Assembly: GCA_018823835.1 (NCBI GenBank)
Contig: JAHJHT010000011.1
Span: forward strand, 1 to 64,000
DNA length: 64,000 bases
DNA from: Alphaproteobacteria bacterium
GTDB taxonomy: Bacteria > Pseudomonadota > Alphaproteobacteria > Rhizobiales > Rhizobiaceae
Direction: 5' to 3'
Shown here: positions 16,989-28,656 of the stretch, piece by piece
How positions within the stretch are numbered: the stretch's first letter is position 1
Layout: every line of letters starts with the position of its first letter
Position numbers and translations under genes: made by a program
Notes under the pieces: model-generated
Database searches by the model: none
Told to the model about the DNA's origin: nothing
What the model saw: the letters and a program-made list of their open reading frames with translations, nothing else

Positions 16989-19430
16989 TCAATAAAGTCC
17001 GCCGCTGCCGGTCTGGATGGCGCGGCTTGCCGAGGGCGAGATTTCCTCGCCCACCTGGCTGTCTTCCATGCCGATCACCCAGTAGCTGTCGGCAGGCCCG
17101 GTGCCCGGCTTGAAAGCTTCCATGATGGTGCCGGCCTCGCCCTCGCCGGCACGCATGCCGGTCTTGCGGTTGATGGCGATGAGCTGCATGCCCTCGGGCA
17201 CCTGGAAGTCGACCGGCGGCGTGTCCTTCAGCGCCTCGGTCATGAATTCCTTGAACACCGGCGCGGAGAGGCCGCCGCCGGTCGAGCCCTTGCCGAGTGT
17301 CTTCGGCTGGTCGAAGCCGATGTAGAGGCCGACCACGAGGTTCGGCGTGAAGCCGATGAACCAGGCGTCCTTCTCGTCGTTGGTGGTGCCGGTCTTGCCG
17401 GCGATCGGGCGGTTCAGCTCGCGCAGCGTGGTCGCGGTGCCGCGCTGGACCACGCCTTCCATCATCGAGGTGATCTGGTAGGCCGTCATCGGGTCGAGAA
17501 CCTGGTCGGCCGTGTCGATCAGTTCCGGCTCTGGCTGGTTCGCCCACTCGGCAGCCACGCAGCCTTCGCAGCCGCGCTCGTCGTGCTTGAACACGGTCTT
17601 GCCGTAGCGGTCCTGGATGCGGTCGATGAGCGACGGCTTGATCTGCCGGCCGCCATTGGCCATCACCGAGAAGGCAGAGACCATGCGCATCACCGTCGTC
17701 TCGCCGGCGCCCAGCGCCATCGGCAGGTAGGGTGCCAGGTGGTCGTAGACGCCGAAGCGCTCGGCATACTCGGCGACGATCTTCATGCCCATGTCATTGG
17801 CGAGCCGAACCGTCATCAGGTTGCGCGAGCGCTCGATGCCAGTACGCAGCGTCGATGGACCGCCGGCCTTGCCGTCATAGTTCTTCGGCGACCACACCGT
17901 GTTGCCCGACTTGACCGTGATCGGACCGTCCATGATCACCGAGGCCGGCGTGTAGCCATTGTCGAGCGCGGCGGCATAGACCACCGGCTTGAAGGACGAA
18001 CCGGGCTGCCGGTAGGCCTGGGTGGCGCGGTTGAACTCGGACTGCGAATAGGAGAAGCCGCCGACCATCGCCAGCACGCGGCCGGTATGCGGGTCCATGG
18101 CGACCATGCCGCCGGAGACCGAAGGCACCTGGCGCAGCTGGTAGGCGCTGCCCTCCTTCTGTTCGACGAACACCACGTCGCCCGTCTTCAGCACGTCCGC
18201 CGGCGAATCCGCCTTCAGGCGCTTGCCGTCGACGACATGGCGCATGGCGAAGCTCATGTCCTCGGCCGAGACGTTCGCCGTCTCGCGCAGGCCCGACAGC
18301 GCGCCGGAAATCTCGCGCGGCGGCTGCAGCCCGATCGTCAGGCCATCCTTGTTGCTCTCCAGAACCACGGCCAGCCGCCATTCGGGCACGTCGCTCAGCG
18401 CCTTGACCTCGGACAGCGGCACGCCCCAGTCGGCGCCGAGCTCGATCCGCTTGACCGGGCCCCGGTAGCCGCGCAGCGTGTCGTACTTCATCAGGCCGTT
18501 CTGCATGGCCCGGCGCGCCATCAGCTGCAGCTTCGGGTCGAGCGTGGTGCGCACGGACAGGCCGCCCTCGTAAAGCGCGTCCTCGCCATAGCGCGAGATG
18601 ATCTCGCGGCGCACTTCCTCGGTGAAGTACTCGCCGGCGAAGAGATAGGTGCCGTTGCGGCGCGGCGTCACGCCGAGCGGCTGCGCCCTGGCCTTCTCGC
18701 CCTCTTCCGGCGTCACGTAGCCGTTCTCGACCATCAGGCCGATGATCAGGTTGCGGCGCTCGATGGCCTTTTCCGTATAGCGGAACGGATGATAGTTGGA
18801 CGGCCCCTTGGGCAGCGCGGCAAGATAGGCGGCCTCTGCCACCGTCAGCTCGTTCACCGACTTGTCGAAATAGGTCAGCGCGGCGCCCGCGACGCCATAG
18901 GCGCCCAGACCGAAGAAGATCTCGTTGACGTATAGCTCGAGAATCCGGTCCTTCGAATAGGCCTGCTCGATGCGGAAGGCGAGGATCATCTCCTTGATCT
19001 TGCGTTCCATGGTCTGGTCGGACGACAGCAGGAAGTTCTTCGCCACCTGCTGGGTGATCGTCGAGGCACCAACGGGACGGCGTCCCGAGCCGAGATTCTG
19101 GACGTTGACCATGATGGCGCGACCAAGCCCGGTGATGTCGATGCCGGGGTGGTTGTAGAAATTCTTGTCCTCCGCCGACAGGAAGGCCGCCTTGACGCGG
19201 TCGGGCACGGCCTGGATCGGAATATAGAGGCGCCGCTCGCGCGCGAACTCCGCCATCAGCGCGCCGTCCGAGGCATGCACGCGCGTCGTCACCGGCGGCT
19301 CGTACTTCGCGAGCACCTCGTAATCCGGCAGGTCCTTGGCGAGATTGCCGATGAACACAGCGACTCCGGCAGCTGCGAGCAGCGCCAGCATCGTGCCGAT
19401 ACCGAAGAAATAGCCGATTAGTCGAATCAT
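16989..19430 (-). CDS. mrcA: Penicillin-binding protein 1A (bifunctional transglycosylase/transpeptidase)
   Basis: Polymerises and cross-links peptidoglycan in the periplasm. 813 residues with an N-terminal membrane anchor (about 3-28). The glycosyltransferase domain contains SAEDKNFYNHPGIDITG with the catalytic Glu87 and GASTITQQVAKNFLL. An OB-like insert follows, then the transpeptidase with SSFK at 478-481, SRN at 535-537 and KTGT at 679-682. All catalytic motifs are intact. The amidase gene upstream on the same strand forms a cell-wall pair with it, though 216 bases separate them. Confidence 0.95.
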   Translation of the reverse strand: MIRLIGYFFGIGTMLALLAAAGVAVFIGNLAKDLPDYEVLAKYEPPVTTRVHASDGALMAEFARERRLYIPIQAVPDRVKAAFLSAEDKNFYNHPGIDITGLGRAIMVNVQNLGSGRRPVGASTITQQVAKNFLLSSDQTMERKIKEMILAFRIEQAYSKDRILELYVNEIFFGLGAYGVAGAALTYFDKSVNELTVAEAAYLAALPKGPSNYHPFRYTEKAIERRNLIIGLMVENGYVTPEEGEKARAQPLGVTPRRNGTYLFAGEYFTEEVRREIISRYGEDALYEGGLSVRTTLDPKLQLMARRAMQNGLMKYDTLRGYRGPVKRIELGADWGVPLSEVKALSDVPEWRLAVVLESNKDGLTIGLQPPREISGALSGLRETANVSAEDMSFAMRHVVDGKRLKADSPADVLKTGDVVFVEQKEGSAYQLRQVPSVSGGMVAMDPHTGRVLAMVGGFSYSQSEFNRATQAYRQPGSSFKPVVYAAALDNGYTPASVIMDGPITVKSGNTVWSPKNYDGKAGGPSTLRTGIERSRNLMTVRLANDMGMKIVAEYAERFGVYDHLAPYLPMALGAGETTVMRMVSAFSVMANGGRQIKPSLIDRIQDRYGKTVFKHDERGCEGCVAAEWANQPEPELIDTADQVLDPMTAYQITSMMEGVVQRGTATTLRELNRPIAGKTGTTNDEKDAWFIGFTPNLVVGLYIGFDQPKTLGKGSTGGGLSAPVFKEFMTEALKDTPPVDFQVPEGMQLIAINRKTGMRAGEGEAGTIMEAFKPGTGPADSYWVIGMEDSQVGEEISPSASRAIQTGSGGLY

Positions 19431-19646
19431 GCCCGCTCCACTGCGAGGTCCAGGATGTCCGGGTCAACTCCAGCCTTGGCGGCGAGTCGCCCGAGCGATC
19501 CGCTCCAGTACACAAAAACAATTGGTATGGCGATGTGGGCAAAATGGGGCAGACGCTGCGTCAGCATCCGATTGTGGCCGATTATTTCGCCGCCGGTGTC
19601 CGCCACGCAACGCCCGGCGGCGCTTGCCCCTGCGGAATTCTGGAGC

Positions 19647-20885
19647 TCACCCGCCGGCATCGATCTTCCTCGCGGCGAATCCGGCAATGGCGGTCGAGAT
19701 GCTGGAGGCCACCTTGCGGCGCCACTCGGGACTGCGCAATTGCTCCTCGTCCTCCTTGTTGGAGAGGTAGCCGAGCTCGACCAGCACCGAGGGCACGTCG
19801 GGCGCCTTGAGAACCCTGAACCCGGCGAAGCGGTGCGGGTTGTTGATCATCTTGACCGAGGAAGACAGTTCGTCGACCAGCGAGCGGGCGAAACGCATCG
19901 AGAAACTGTGCGTCTCGCGGCGGATCAGGTCGACCAGGATGTCGGAGACCTCGTGGTCTTCCTCCTCGATGACGAAGCCGGCAAGCTGGTCGGAGAGGTT
20001 TTCGCGATCGGCCAGCGCCTTGGCTTCCTCGTCGGAGGCGGTATCGGAGACCGTATAGACCGTGGCGCCGCGAATGCCCTTCAAGCGGATTGTGTCGGCA
20101 TGGATCGACAGGAAGAGGTCGGCATCGTGCTGCCGGGCGATCCTGACGCGCTCGTCGAGACGCAGGAAATCATCCGTCTCGCGCGTCATGAAGACCTGGT
20201 AGCGGCCATCCTTGCCGAGAAGGTCGCGCAATTCATTGGCAAAGGACAGCGTGATGTCCTTCTCCACCGTGCCGTTCGGGCCCGCGGCGCCGCCGTCGAT
20301 GCCGCCGTGGCCGGGATCGATGACGATGGTGAAGAGGTCGTCCGGCACCGGCTTGCCCAGCCGGTCGCCCTTTGGCGTCGCCTGCGTCGATCCTGTCGTC
20401 TCGGCCTGGATGGAGAGCGCAGCGTTGAATTCCTTGTCGGAGGCCGCTGCCAGGTCGACGATCATGCGGTAGCCCGGCGTCTCCTCGTTCTTCACCACCT
20501 CGAAGCGCTCGACGGCAAACGGCCCCTTGGCGCTCAGCACCAGGCGCGAGGTCTCGGCGTTCAGCTGGCCGTAGCGCACGCCGTCGACCAGCCCCCTCTC
20601 GGCCAACTCCTTCGGATCGATGACGAAACGCGTATCCGGCAGGTCGATGACCAGCCGGTGCGGCGCGCGCAGCAGGAAAAATCGCGGATCGGGCTCGCTG
20701 TCGAAGTGCAGCACCACGCGTGTATGCAGTGCGTCGCCGGCCATCTTGTAATCGCGCGCCTGCAGGGGTGCCGCGAATGCCGGCGCGACGAGTCCGAGCA
20801 ACAGCAGCAGCAGGCAGCAGATCCGGGCGAGCGCCCGACCTTCTGTCCCGTGCAACGTCAGCTGACGATTCGCCGTGGTTGCCAT
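19647..20885 (-). CDS. amiC: N-acetylmuramoyl-L-alanine amidase (AmiC type)
   Basis: Zinc hydrolase that cleaves the peptide from MurNAc, used in cell separation. 412 residues from ATG 20885. The signal peptide is around residues 18-38 (ARICCLLLLLLGLVAPAFA). An N-terminal AMIN domain comes next (ARDYKMAGDALHTRVVLHFD), then the Amidase_3 domain with IVIDPGHGGIDGGAAGPNGT, SIHADTIR and the late catalytic Glu in VPSVLVELGYLSNKEDEEQL. All zinc ligands appear present. The frame is open to 21059, but the signal peptide fixes the start. Confidence 0.93.
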   Translation of the reverse strand: MATTANRQLTLHGTEGRALARICCLLLLLLGLVAPAFAAPLQARDYKMAGDALHTRVVLHFDSEPDPRFFLLRAPHRLVIDLPDTRFVIDPKELAERGLVDGVRYGQLNAETSRLVLSAKGPFAVERFEVVKNEETPGYRMIVDLAAASDKEFNAALSIQAETTGSTQATPKGDRLGKPVPDDLFTIVIDPGHGGIDGGAAGPNGTVEKDITLSFANELRDLLGKDGRYQVFMTRETDDFLRLDERVRIARQHDADLFLSIHADTIRLKGIRGATVYTVSDTASDEEAKALADRENLSDQLAGFVIEEEDHEVSDILVDLIRRETHSFSMRFARSLVDELSSSVKMINNPHRFAGFRVLKAPDVPSVLVELGYLSNKEDEEQLRSPEWRRKVASSISTAIAGFAARKIDAGG

Positions 20886-21518
20886 GCCACCGTTCTTACC
20901 CTGTTTGCAGCGCACCTCCCACAGCGCACTGGCAATATCGACCGTTAACGAGTGGTATTCGGATAAGGTTAACCAAGCCTTTTCGTAGCTTAATACCGCC
21001 GGGGAAGACCGCCTTGGTGCCCTTTGAAATCGGGGTTGCCTAAAACGTCGGCAAATCATAAAAGCGACGGTGGATCACTGCAATGCCAGGAACCCGTCTC
21101 CGCCGCTGCTTCCAAGTATAGTAAGGCGACGACCAGACGGCTCCAATCGACTCCCGCGATAGTGGCAGGCATGATGCCGACGGATTTCGTCAGGGCGTTC
21201 TGGTGGCGCTGAACCCCTGCCGTGAAGAAAACGGCCGGAAAACGATGGATCCGCGCCGGCTCGTAACGAGCAAATCAGCTGGTCCGGTTATGCCGGGCTT
21301 CAATTTAAAATGGTTCCGCGAAGGTTACGCGATGATTTCAGGCGAAAACATGGAAAGGTCCGCACGATACCGCGCCGATTTGGCTGCGGGCGGCACCGCC
21401 ATGACGCTTGAGCGTCGGCGAGCGGACACAATAGGATCCGGCACTCCACCAGGCTCACGGCGGCGAGGGAATTCCCTCGCGCTGCAGCTGGCTCGGGCAG
21501 CCGGAGGGAAAACAACTA
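20886..21518. other. Divergent amiC/rne control region with long rne leader
   Basis: 633 bases without a convincing gene. The amiC side (about 20930-21000) is AT-richer and probably holds the promoters. The rne side would be transcribed as a leader of several hundred bases; RNase E genes elsewhere are autoregulated through long 5' leaders. A perfect palindrome at 21463-21480 lies near its end (listed separately). Small open frames here lack conserved features. Confidence 0.55.
21463..21480 (+). promoter_or_regulatory. Perfect 18-bp palindrome in the rne leader
   Basis: GCGAGGGAATTCCCTCGC lies 38 bases before the rne start codon. As RNA it folds into a seven-pair hairpin with an AAUU loop. 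Position and symmetry suggest a structure used for feedback control by RNase E itself, or a protein-binding site. Confidence 0.45.
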
Positions 21519-24461
21519 ATGCCCAACAAGATGCTTATCGATGCCTCCCACCCGGAGGAAACAAGGGTTGTCGTCGTACGCGGTAACCGCATTGAAGAAT
21601 TCGATTTCGAGTCTCAGGACAAGAAGCAGCTAAAAGGAAACATCTACCTCGCGCGGGTCACCCGCGTAGAACCGTCGCTCCAGGCGGCGTTCGTCGAGTA
21701 TGGCGGCAACCGCCACGGTTTCCTCGCCTTCAGCGAAATTCACCCCGACTATTACCAGATCCCGGTCGCCGACCGTCAGGCGCTGCTGCGCGCCGAGGCC
21801 GACGAGGCCGCGGAAGAGGATGACGAAGACGGCGGCGAGCGCGATCGCGAACGCAGCAGCCGGGGCGGACGCAAGCGCCGGCGCGGCGGCAAGAGCCGCG
21901 ACCGCGAAGCCTCCTCGCGCAACGGCGCGTCCGAAGAAGACGCATCGGCTGCGGACGACGCCGGCAACGGCGATGCCGCCGGCGACGACCTGTCCCCGGC
22001 AGAAGAGTTCGTCTCCGCCGAGGCGTCAGCTTCTCAAACGGAAACCCCGGCAGACGTCGCCGCTGCGGCCGACGAGACGGCCGAGGCTCCGACCGAGACC
22101 GCCGAGAGCGAGGAAGCCGCATCCGACGACGGCGGCACGCCGCCCAAGTCGATCGCCGCGGCGACCGAGTCCGACGTCGTTTCCGAAAAGGTCGCCGACC
22201 CGGACGATAACCACTCGGACCACGCCGACGAGGTGCATTCCTCGCGCCTCGAGGAAGAGAACGACGAGGTCGAATCCGTCGGCGCAGAAGATGCGCTCGA
22301 GGAAGTGCGCAACCGCCGCAAGCCGGCGCGCCGCCACTACAAGATCCAGGAAGTCATCAAGCGCCGCCAGATCCTGCTGGTGCAGGTCGTCAAGGAAGAA
22401 CGCGGCAACAAGGGCGCGGCCCTGACCACCTACCTGTCGCTCGCCGGCCGCTACTCCGTTCTGATGCCCAACACCGCGCGCGGTGGCGGCATTTCGCGCA
22501 AGATCACCAACGCACAGGACCGCAAGCGCCTCAAGGAGGTGGTTTCCGACCTCGACGTGCCGCAGGGCATGGGCGTCATCCTGCGCACCGCAGGCGAGAG
22601 CCGCACCAAGGCCGAGATCAAGCGTGACTACGAATATCTGATGCGCCTGTGGGAGAACGTCCGCAGCCTGACGCTGGAGTCGAGCGCCCCTGCCCTCGTC
22701 TACGAGGAAGGCAGCCTGATCAAGCGCTCGGTGCGCGACCTCTACAACAAGGACATCGACGAGATCCTGGTCGCGGGCGACGAGGGCTACCGCGAGGCCA
22801 AGGACTTCATGCGCATGCTGATGCCCAGCCATGCCAAGGTCGTGCAGCCCTACCGCGACAACACGCCGATCTTCGTGCGTTCGGGCATCGAGGCGCAGCT
22901 CGACCGGATGCTGCAGCCGCAGGTAACGCTCAAGTCGGGCGGCTACATCATCATCAACCAGACCGAGGCGCTGGTCGCCATCGACGTCAACTCGGGGCGC
23001 TCCACCAAGGAGCACTCCATCGAGGAGACGGCGCTGCACACCAACCTGGAGGCCGCCGAGGAGGTTGCCCGCCAGTTGCGCCTGCGTGACCTTGCCGGCC
23101 TGATCGTCATCGACTTCATCGACATGGAGGAGAACCGCAACAACCGGGCGGTCGAGAAGCGGCTCAAGGATCATCTCAAGAACGACCGCGCCCGCATCCA
23201 GCTCGGCCGCATCTCGCATTTCGGCCTGATGGAGATGTCGCGTCAGCGCATCCGCGCCAGCGTGCTCGAATCGACGATGAAGCCCTGCCCGACCTGTGGC
23301 GGCACCGGGCACGTCCGCTCCGAATCCTCCGTCGGCCTGCTCGTCGTGCGGGCCATAGAGGAGTATCTGCTGAAGGATTCGCGCTGCCACATCACCGTGC
23401 GCACCCCGACCTCCACGGCGCTCTACGTGCTCAACCACAAGCGCAGCAGCCTGGCCGACCTCGAGGCCAAGTTCGGCGTCATCATCACCGTGGAAATGGA
23501 CGACTCGGTCGGCGGCCAGCATTACGCCATCGACCGCGGTGCAGTCGCCGAGAAGCCCGCCGATTTCGTCGAGGCGGTGTCGGCGCCGATGCCGGTCGAG
23601 GAAGACGATATCGACGACGACATCGTCGAAATCGAGGCCGAGGAAGCCGTCGAGGAGGCACGCCCCGCGCAGCAGCCGCGCCATGGCCAGGAAAACGGCG
23701 AGGATGGCAACCGAGACCGCAAGCGGCGCCGCCGTCGCCGCAGGCGCGGTGGACGCGATCGCGACAATGGCGCACCGCGCGAGCTCGATGCCGACGGCCA
23801 GCCGATCCACGCCGAGAATGGCGCCGCTGAGGGCGGAGCTTCGGACGGGAACGCCGCTGACGCAGCCACCTCGGACGAGACGGCTGCCGACGGTGTCGCC
23901 GCTGAATCGACCGAGGAAGCACAGGCCAGGAAGCGCCGGCGCGGCAAGCGCGGCGGCAAGCGCAACCGCAGGGACGGCACCGAGGGCGACGTGCAGGCTG
24001 ATTCAGCTGATGCTGAACCGTCCGACGCCACGGCGGAACCTGCCGGTGACGCAGCGCTAGCCGACGAGACGGGCATTCATCCCGACCGCGCGGCCGAAGC
24101 CGCTTCCGAGCCGGAAGTGAGCGCCGAGCCGGAAGCCGAGGCGGAAGAGGAAAAGCCGAAGAAGCCGCGCCGCGCCGCGCGGCCGCGCAAGACGGCGGCG
24201 GAAAAGGCAGCCGAAAAGGCCGAGGCCGAGAAGGCCGCGGAGCCCGCCGCAGCCGAAGCGGTGGCCGAGACGGCAGCCGAACCGGTCGAGGAAGCCGCTC
24301 CAAAGGCAGTGAAGCCCCGTCCTACGCGCCGCAAGGCCGCTGCCAAGGCCGAGGCGCCCGCCGAGGTCGTGGTGTCGTCCTCGAAGCCTGAGGAGGCCCC
24401 TGAGGCCGCCGATGCGCAGCCCAAGAAGGCTGGCTGGTGGCAGAGGCGCAGCTTCTTCTGA
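21519..24461 (+). CDS. rne: Ribonuclease E
   Basis: Endoribonuclease that starts mRNA decay and processes rRNA and tRNA; scaffold of the RNA degradosome. 980 residues. The S1 domain (about 36-320) is split by a disordered acidic/basic insert of roughly 185 residues (about 88-270). Catalytic aspartates are in ALVAIDVNSG (489) and GLIVIDFIDM (532), and the zinc-link cysteines in CPTCGGTGHVR (590, 593). All four sit at a constant offset of 186 from the E. coli numbers 303, 346, 404 and 407. The C-terminal half is Ala/Glu/Lys-rich and ends GWWQRRSFF, matching the GWW tail that binds PNPase in Caulobacter. Ribosome site GGAGGG. Confidence 0.96.
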   Translation: MPNKMLIDASHPEETRVVVVRGNRIEEFDFESQDKKQLKGNIYLARVTRVEPSLQAAFVEYGGNRHGFLAFSEIHPDYYQIPVADRQALLRAEADEAAEEDDEDGGERDRERSSRGGRKRRRGGKSRDREASSRNGASEEDASAADDAGNGDAAGDDLSPAEEFVSAEASASQTETPADVAAAADETAEAPTETAESEEAASDDGGTPPKSIAAATESDVVSEKVADPDDNHSDHADEVHSSRLEEENDEVESVGAEDALEEVRNRRKPARRHYKIQEVIKRRQILLVQVVKEERGNKGAALTTYLSLAGRYSVLMPNTARGGGISRKITNAQDRKRLKEVVSDLDVPQGMGVILRTAGESRTKAEIKRDYEYLMRLWENVRSLTLESSAPALVYEEGSLIKRSVRDLYNKDIDEILVAGDEGYREAKDFMRMLMPSHAKVVQPYRDNTPIFVRSGIEAQLDRMLQPQVTLKSGGYIIINQTEALVAIDVNSGRSTKEHSIEETALHTNLEAAEEVARQLRLRDLAGLIVIDFIDMEENRNNRAVEKRLKDHLKNDRARIQLGRISHFGLMEMSRQRIRASVLESTMKPCPTCGGTGHVRSESSVGLLVVRAIEEYLLKDSRCHITVRTPTSTALYVLNHKRSSLADLEAKFGVIITVEMDDSVGGQHYAIDRGAVAEKPADFVEAVSAPMPVEEDDIDDDIVEIEAEEAVEEARPAQQPRHGQENGEDGNRDRKRRRRRRRRGGRDRDNGAPRELDADGQPIHAENGAAEGGASDGNAADAATSDETAADGVAAESTEEAQARKRRRGKRGGKRNRRDGTEGDVQADSADAEPSDATAEPAGDAALADETGIHPDRAAEAASEPEVSAEPEAEAEEEKPKKPRRAARPRKTAAEKAAEKAEAEKAAEPAAAEAVAETAAEPVEEAAPKAVKPRPTRRKAAAKAEAPAEVVVSSSKPEEAPEAADAQPKKAGWWQRRSFF

Positions 24462-24480
24462 TCGCCAACAACCCGGAATG

Positions 24481-24515
24481 GAAAAGGGCCGCACTCTGGT
24501 GCGGCCCTTTTCATT
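24481..24515 (+). terminator. Rho-independent terminator after rne
   Basis: A 14-bp perfect stem, GAAAAGGGCCGCAC, loop TCTG, and its complement ending CCCTTTTC, 19 bases after the stop codon. A run on one side and T run on the other allow use from both directions. Confidence 0.85.
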
Positions 24516-24630
24516 TGTGCTCGGGGACGGTCGGCTGCGCCAAGCGCTCATCTTGCCGTCGCCTCGCGGCATGCGCGGTGTGTGCCTCGGCTCGACGGCC
24601 GGGCGTTGCGCCCGCGGGCTCCCGCCTGGT

Positions 24631-25263
24631 CTAGAAGCTGTAACCGAAGCGCTCGATGTCGCGCGCCCAGATCTCCTCGACCAGCTTGCGCTCCGCAGGC
24701 CCGTAATAGGAGCGGTAATCCTTCCGCGCGGAAGCGTTGCGGTGCGGCAGCGGGGGCGCATTGTCGATCTCCAGCCGCAGCATCAGCTCATCATAGGCCT
24801 CGGCGAAGTTCTCGAAGCGGTAGACCTTGTCGACCAGGAGTTCGCCGCGCGAATCGAACAGCATTGCGGTCTGGTCGCCGGCGCGCAGCAGCGAACGCCA
24901 TTTTTCGGAGCGCAGGAAGTCGCCGAAACTCTGGCGCTGCGTCATGCGGTGGCGGCCATGCGTCTCCTTCTTGCGCAGGAATGCGTAGCGCGAGACCGCA
25001 AGGTCGTAAGGATTGCGCACGAAGGCGAACTTGAAGGCGCCGTCGAACAGGTCGCGCGGTATCTTCAGCCTGATCCAGCGCGCCGTCGAATGCATGCCTA
25101 TCCTCGCATGCTTGTCCTCGCGGATCGGCAGGTGGCCCATCAGCCTGCGCCACTGGCCGCCATGCGGGCGGATGCAATAGGGTTTCAGCACGGCGCGCAG
25201 GCTCTGCCCGCCCGTCTTGGCGACGTGGATGAAAATGAAATTCTTCTCGTTGGAAATCAGCAT
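24631..25263 (-). CDS. Sulfotransferase family protein
   Basis: 210 residues from ATG 25263 (MLISNEKNFIFIHVAKTGGQ). HVAKTGGQSL is the 5'-PSB loop that binds the sulfate donor PAPS, and FVRNPYDLAVSRYAFLRKKE is the 3'-phosphate-binding motif, as in the Sulfotransfer_2/heparan sulfotransferase-like family. The acceptor is unknown; in rhizobia such enzymes modify polysaccharides, LPS or Nod factors. No PAPS synthesis genes are nearby. The longer open frame (to 25353) lacks conservation. Stands alone between rne and hupB. Confidence 0.82.
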   Translation of the reverse strand: MLISNEKNFIFIHVAKTGGQSLRAVLKPYCIRPHGGQWRRLMGHLPIREDKHARIGMHSTARWIRLKIPRDLFDGAFKFAFVRNPYDLAVSRYAFLRKKETHGRHRMTQRQSFGDFLRSEKWRSLLRAGDQTAMLFDSRGELLVDKVYRFENFAEAYDELMLRLEIDNAPPLPHRNASARKDYRSYYGPAERKLVEEIWARDIERFGYSF

Positions 25264-25403
25264 TCTGGTCGGAAATCCTGCAGTCGGCCGTCCGGACCGA
25301 GCCTTTCCGGCGCCGCGCCGGTCACAATTTCCGCAAAACCTGCCGGAACACAAGGGCGTTTCAATCGGTCTTGCCGGCGTCGCCGGAAGCCGGCCCCAAA
25401 CGC

Positions 25404-25434
25404 GAAAAGGCCGGGCGCGGTGGCCCGGCCTTTC
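25404..25434 (-). terminator. Rho-independent terminator of hupB
   Basis: On the minus strand AAAGGCCGGGCCACC, CGC, GCCCGGCCTTTTCG: a stem of about ten GC-rich pairs then TTTT, 18 bases after the hupB stop. Confidence 0.75.
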
Positions 25435-25452
25435 CTGTCAGGCTTCGGCCTA

Positions 25453-25725
25453 TTAGTTGACCGCGTCCTTGAGGCCCTTACCGGCCGAAAACTTCGGGAC
25501 CGTGCGGGCCGGAATGTTCACGGCGGCGCCGGTCTGCGGGTTGCGACCCGTGGATGCGGCGCGCTTGGAAACCGTAAAGTTGCCGAAGCCCACCAGGCGT
25601 ACGTCCCCGCCCTTCTTCAGCTCGCCCGTGATCACGGAGAACACAGCATCGACGGCCGACTGAGCGTCGCCCTTCGAAATGCTGGCCGCATCGGCGACGG
25701 CTGACACTAGTTCGTTCTTATTCAT
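25453..25725 (-). CDS. hupB: DNA-binding protein HU (HU-beta type)
   Basis: Histone-like dimer that bends DNA and shapes the nucleoid. 90 residues, exactly the family size, from MNKNELVSAVADAASISKGD. The DNA-binding arm contains FGNFTVSKRAASTGRNPQTG and the conserved proline near AVNIPARTVPKFSAGKGLK. The start at 25725 follows GGAAGGGAAA. Next to lon on the same strand, the widespread order in proteobacteria. Confidence 0.96.
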   Translation of the reverse strand: MNKNELVSAVADAASISKGDAQSAVDAVFSVITGELKKGGDVRLVGFGNFTVSKRAASTGRNPQTGAAVNIPARTVPKFSAGKGLKDAVN

Positions 25726-25864
25726 AAAATTTCCCTTCCATGAGAAAACCGGAACTATCGACTCGACCGGCAGGAAACGGACTTTAGAAAGAAGTGTTCC
25801 GGCAACCAAGTCAGAAATGGGCGCCGGAGTAAGAAAATGCCCGAAAAAGGTGGGTTTCTACACA

Positions 25865-25893
25865 GAAAAGCCGGGCGCGAGGCCCGGCTTTTC
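25865..25893 (-). terminator. Rho-independent terminator of lon
   Basis: GAAAAGCCGGGC, loop GCGAG, GCCCGGCTTTTC: a 12-pair stem with a T run on either strand, 32 bases beyond the lon stop. It separates lon from hupB. Confidence 0.8.
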
Positions 25894-25924
25894 GGTGTTG
25901 CAGTGCAGCACCCGTCCTTGGTGC

Positions 25925-28339
<2,415 letters not shown>

Positions 28340-28420
28340 TGTCCAACCTTTCATGTCGCAGCCGCCATTGGCCAGCCGCGAATCCTATATTAACGACCGG
28401 GAACCGTCTCGCCTACCATC

Positions 28421-28460
28421 TAATGGGGATATGGTTTTCAGCACGAAATCCAGTTCAAAG
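28421..28460 (-). promoter_or_regulatory. Possible heat-shock-like promoter of lon (weak)
   Basis: On the minus strand CTTTGAA (28460-28454) and CCCCATTA (28428-28421) resemble sigma-32 boxes, but the spacing is longer than the consensus. Lon is a heat-shock gene in many bacteria, which is the main reason to note it. The gap 28340-28656 must also hold the promoter of the divergent DUF1513 gene; I see nothing else in it. Confidence 0.22.
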
Positions 28461-28656
28461 CCTTCCGCTTCTAGGTGGTTAACCGGACGCCAAAGGTCAA
28501 GGGTCGCCCTCCGCGCGGCAAGCGGCACCTGCCCTTTTCCCGGGGTTTTCTGGCCGGTCCCGAGGCTCTAGAGTAACCGCACCTTAGGGAAGGCCGTGCT
28601 CAAACGGCCATCGGGTGCTGTAGCGGGAGTTTCTGGCGTGTATCGGGACGTTTGCC

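Noticed and set aside
16947-18935. 662-codon plus-strand frame opposite mrcA
   Set aside because: Antisense shadow; mrcA has all catalytic motifs in the other strand.
22026-23810. 594-codon minus-strand frame opposite rne
   Set aside because: Mirror of the strong codon bias of rne; no recognisable features or start signal.
23690-24430. Ala/Glu/Lys-rich repeats at the end of rne as a tandem repeat or CRISPR-like array
   Set aside because: They are in-frame low-complexity coding sequence of the RNase E scaffold; no regular repeat unit or spacers.
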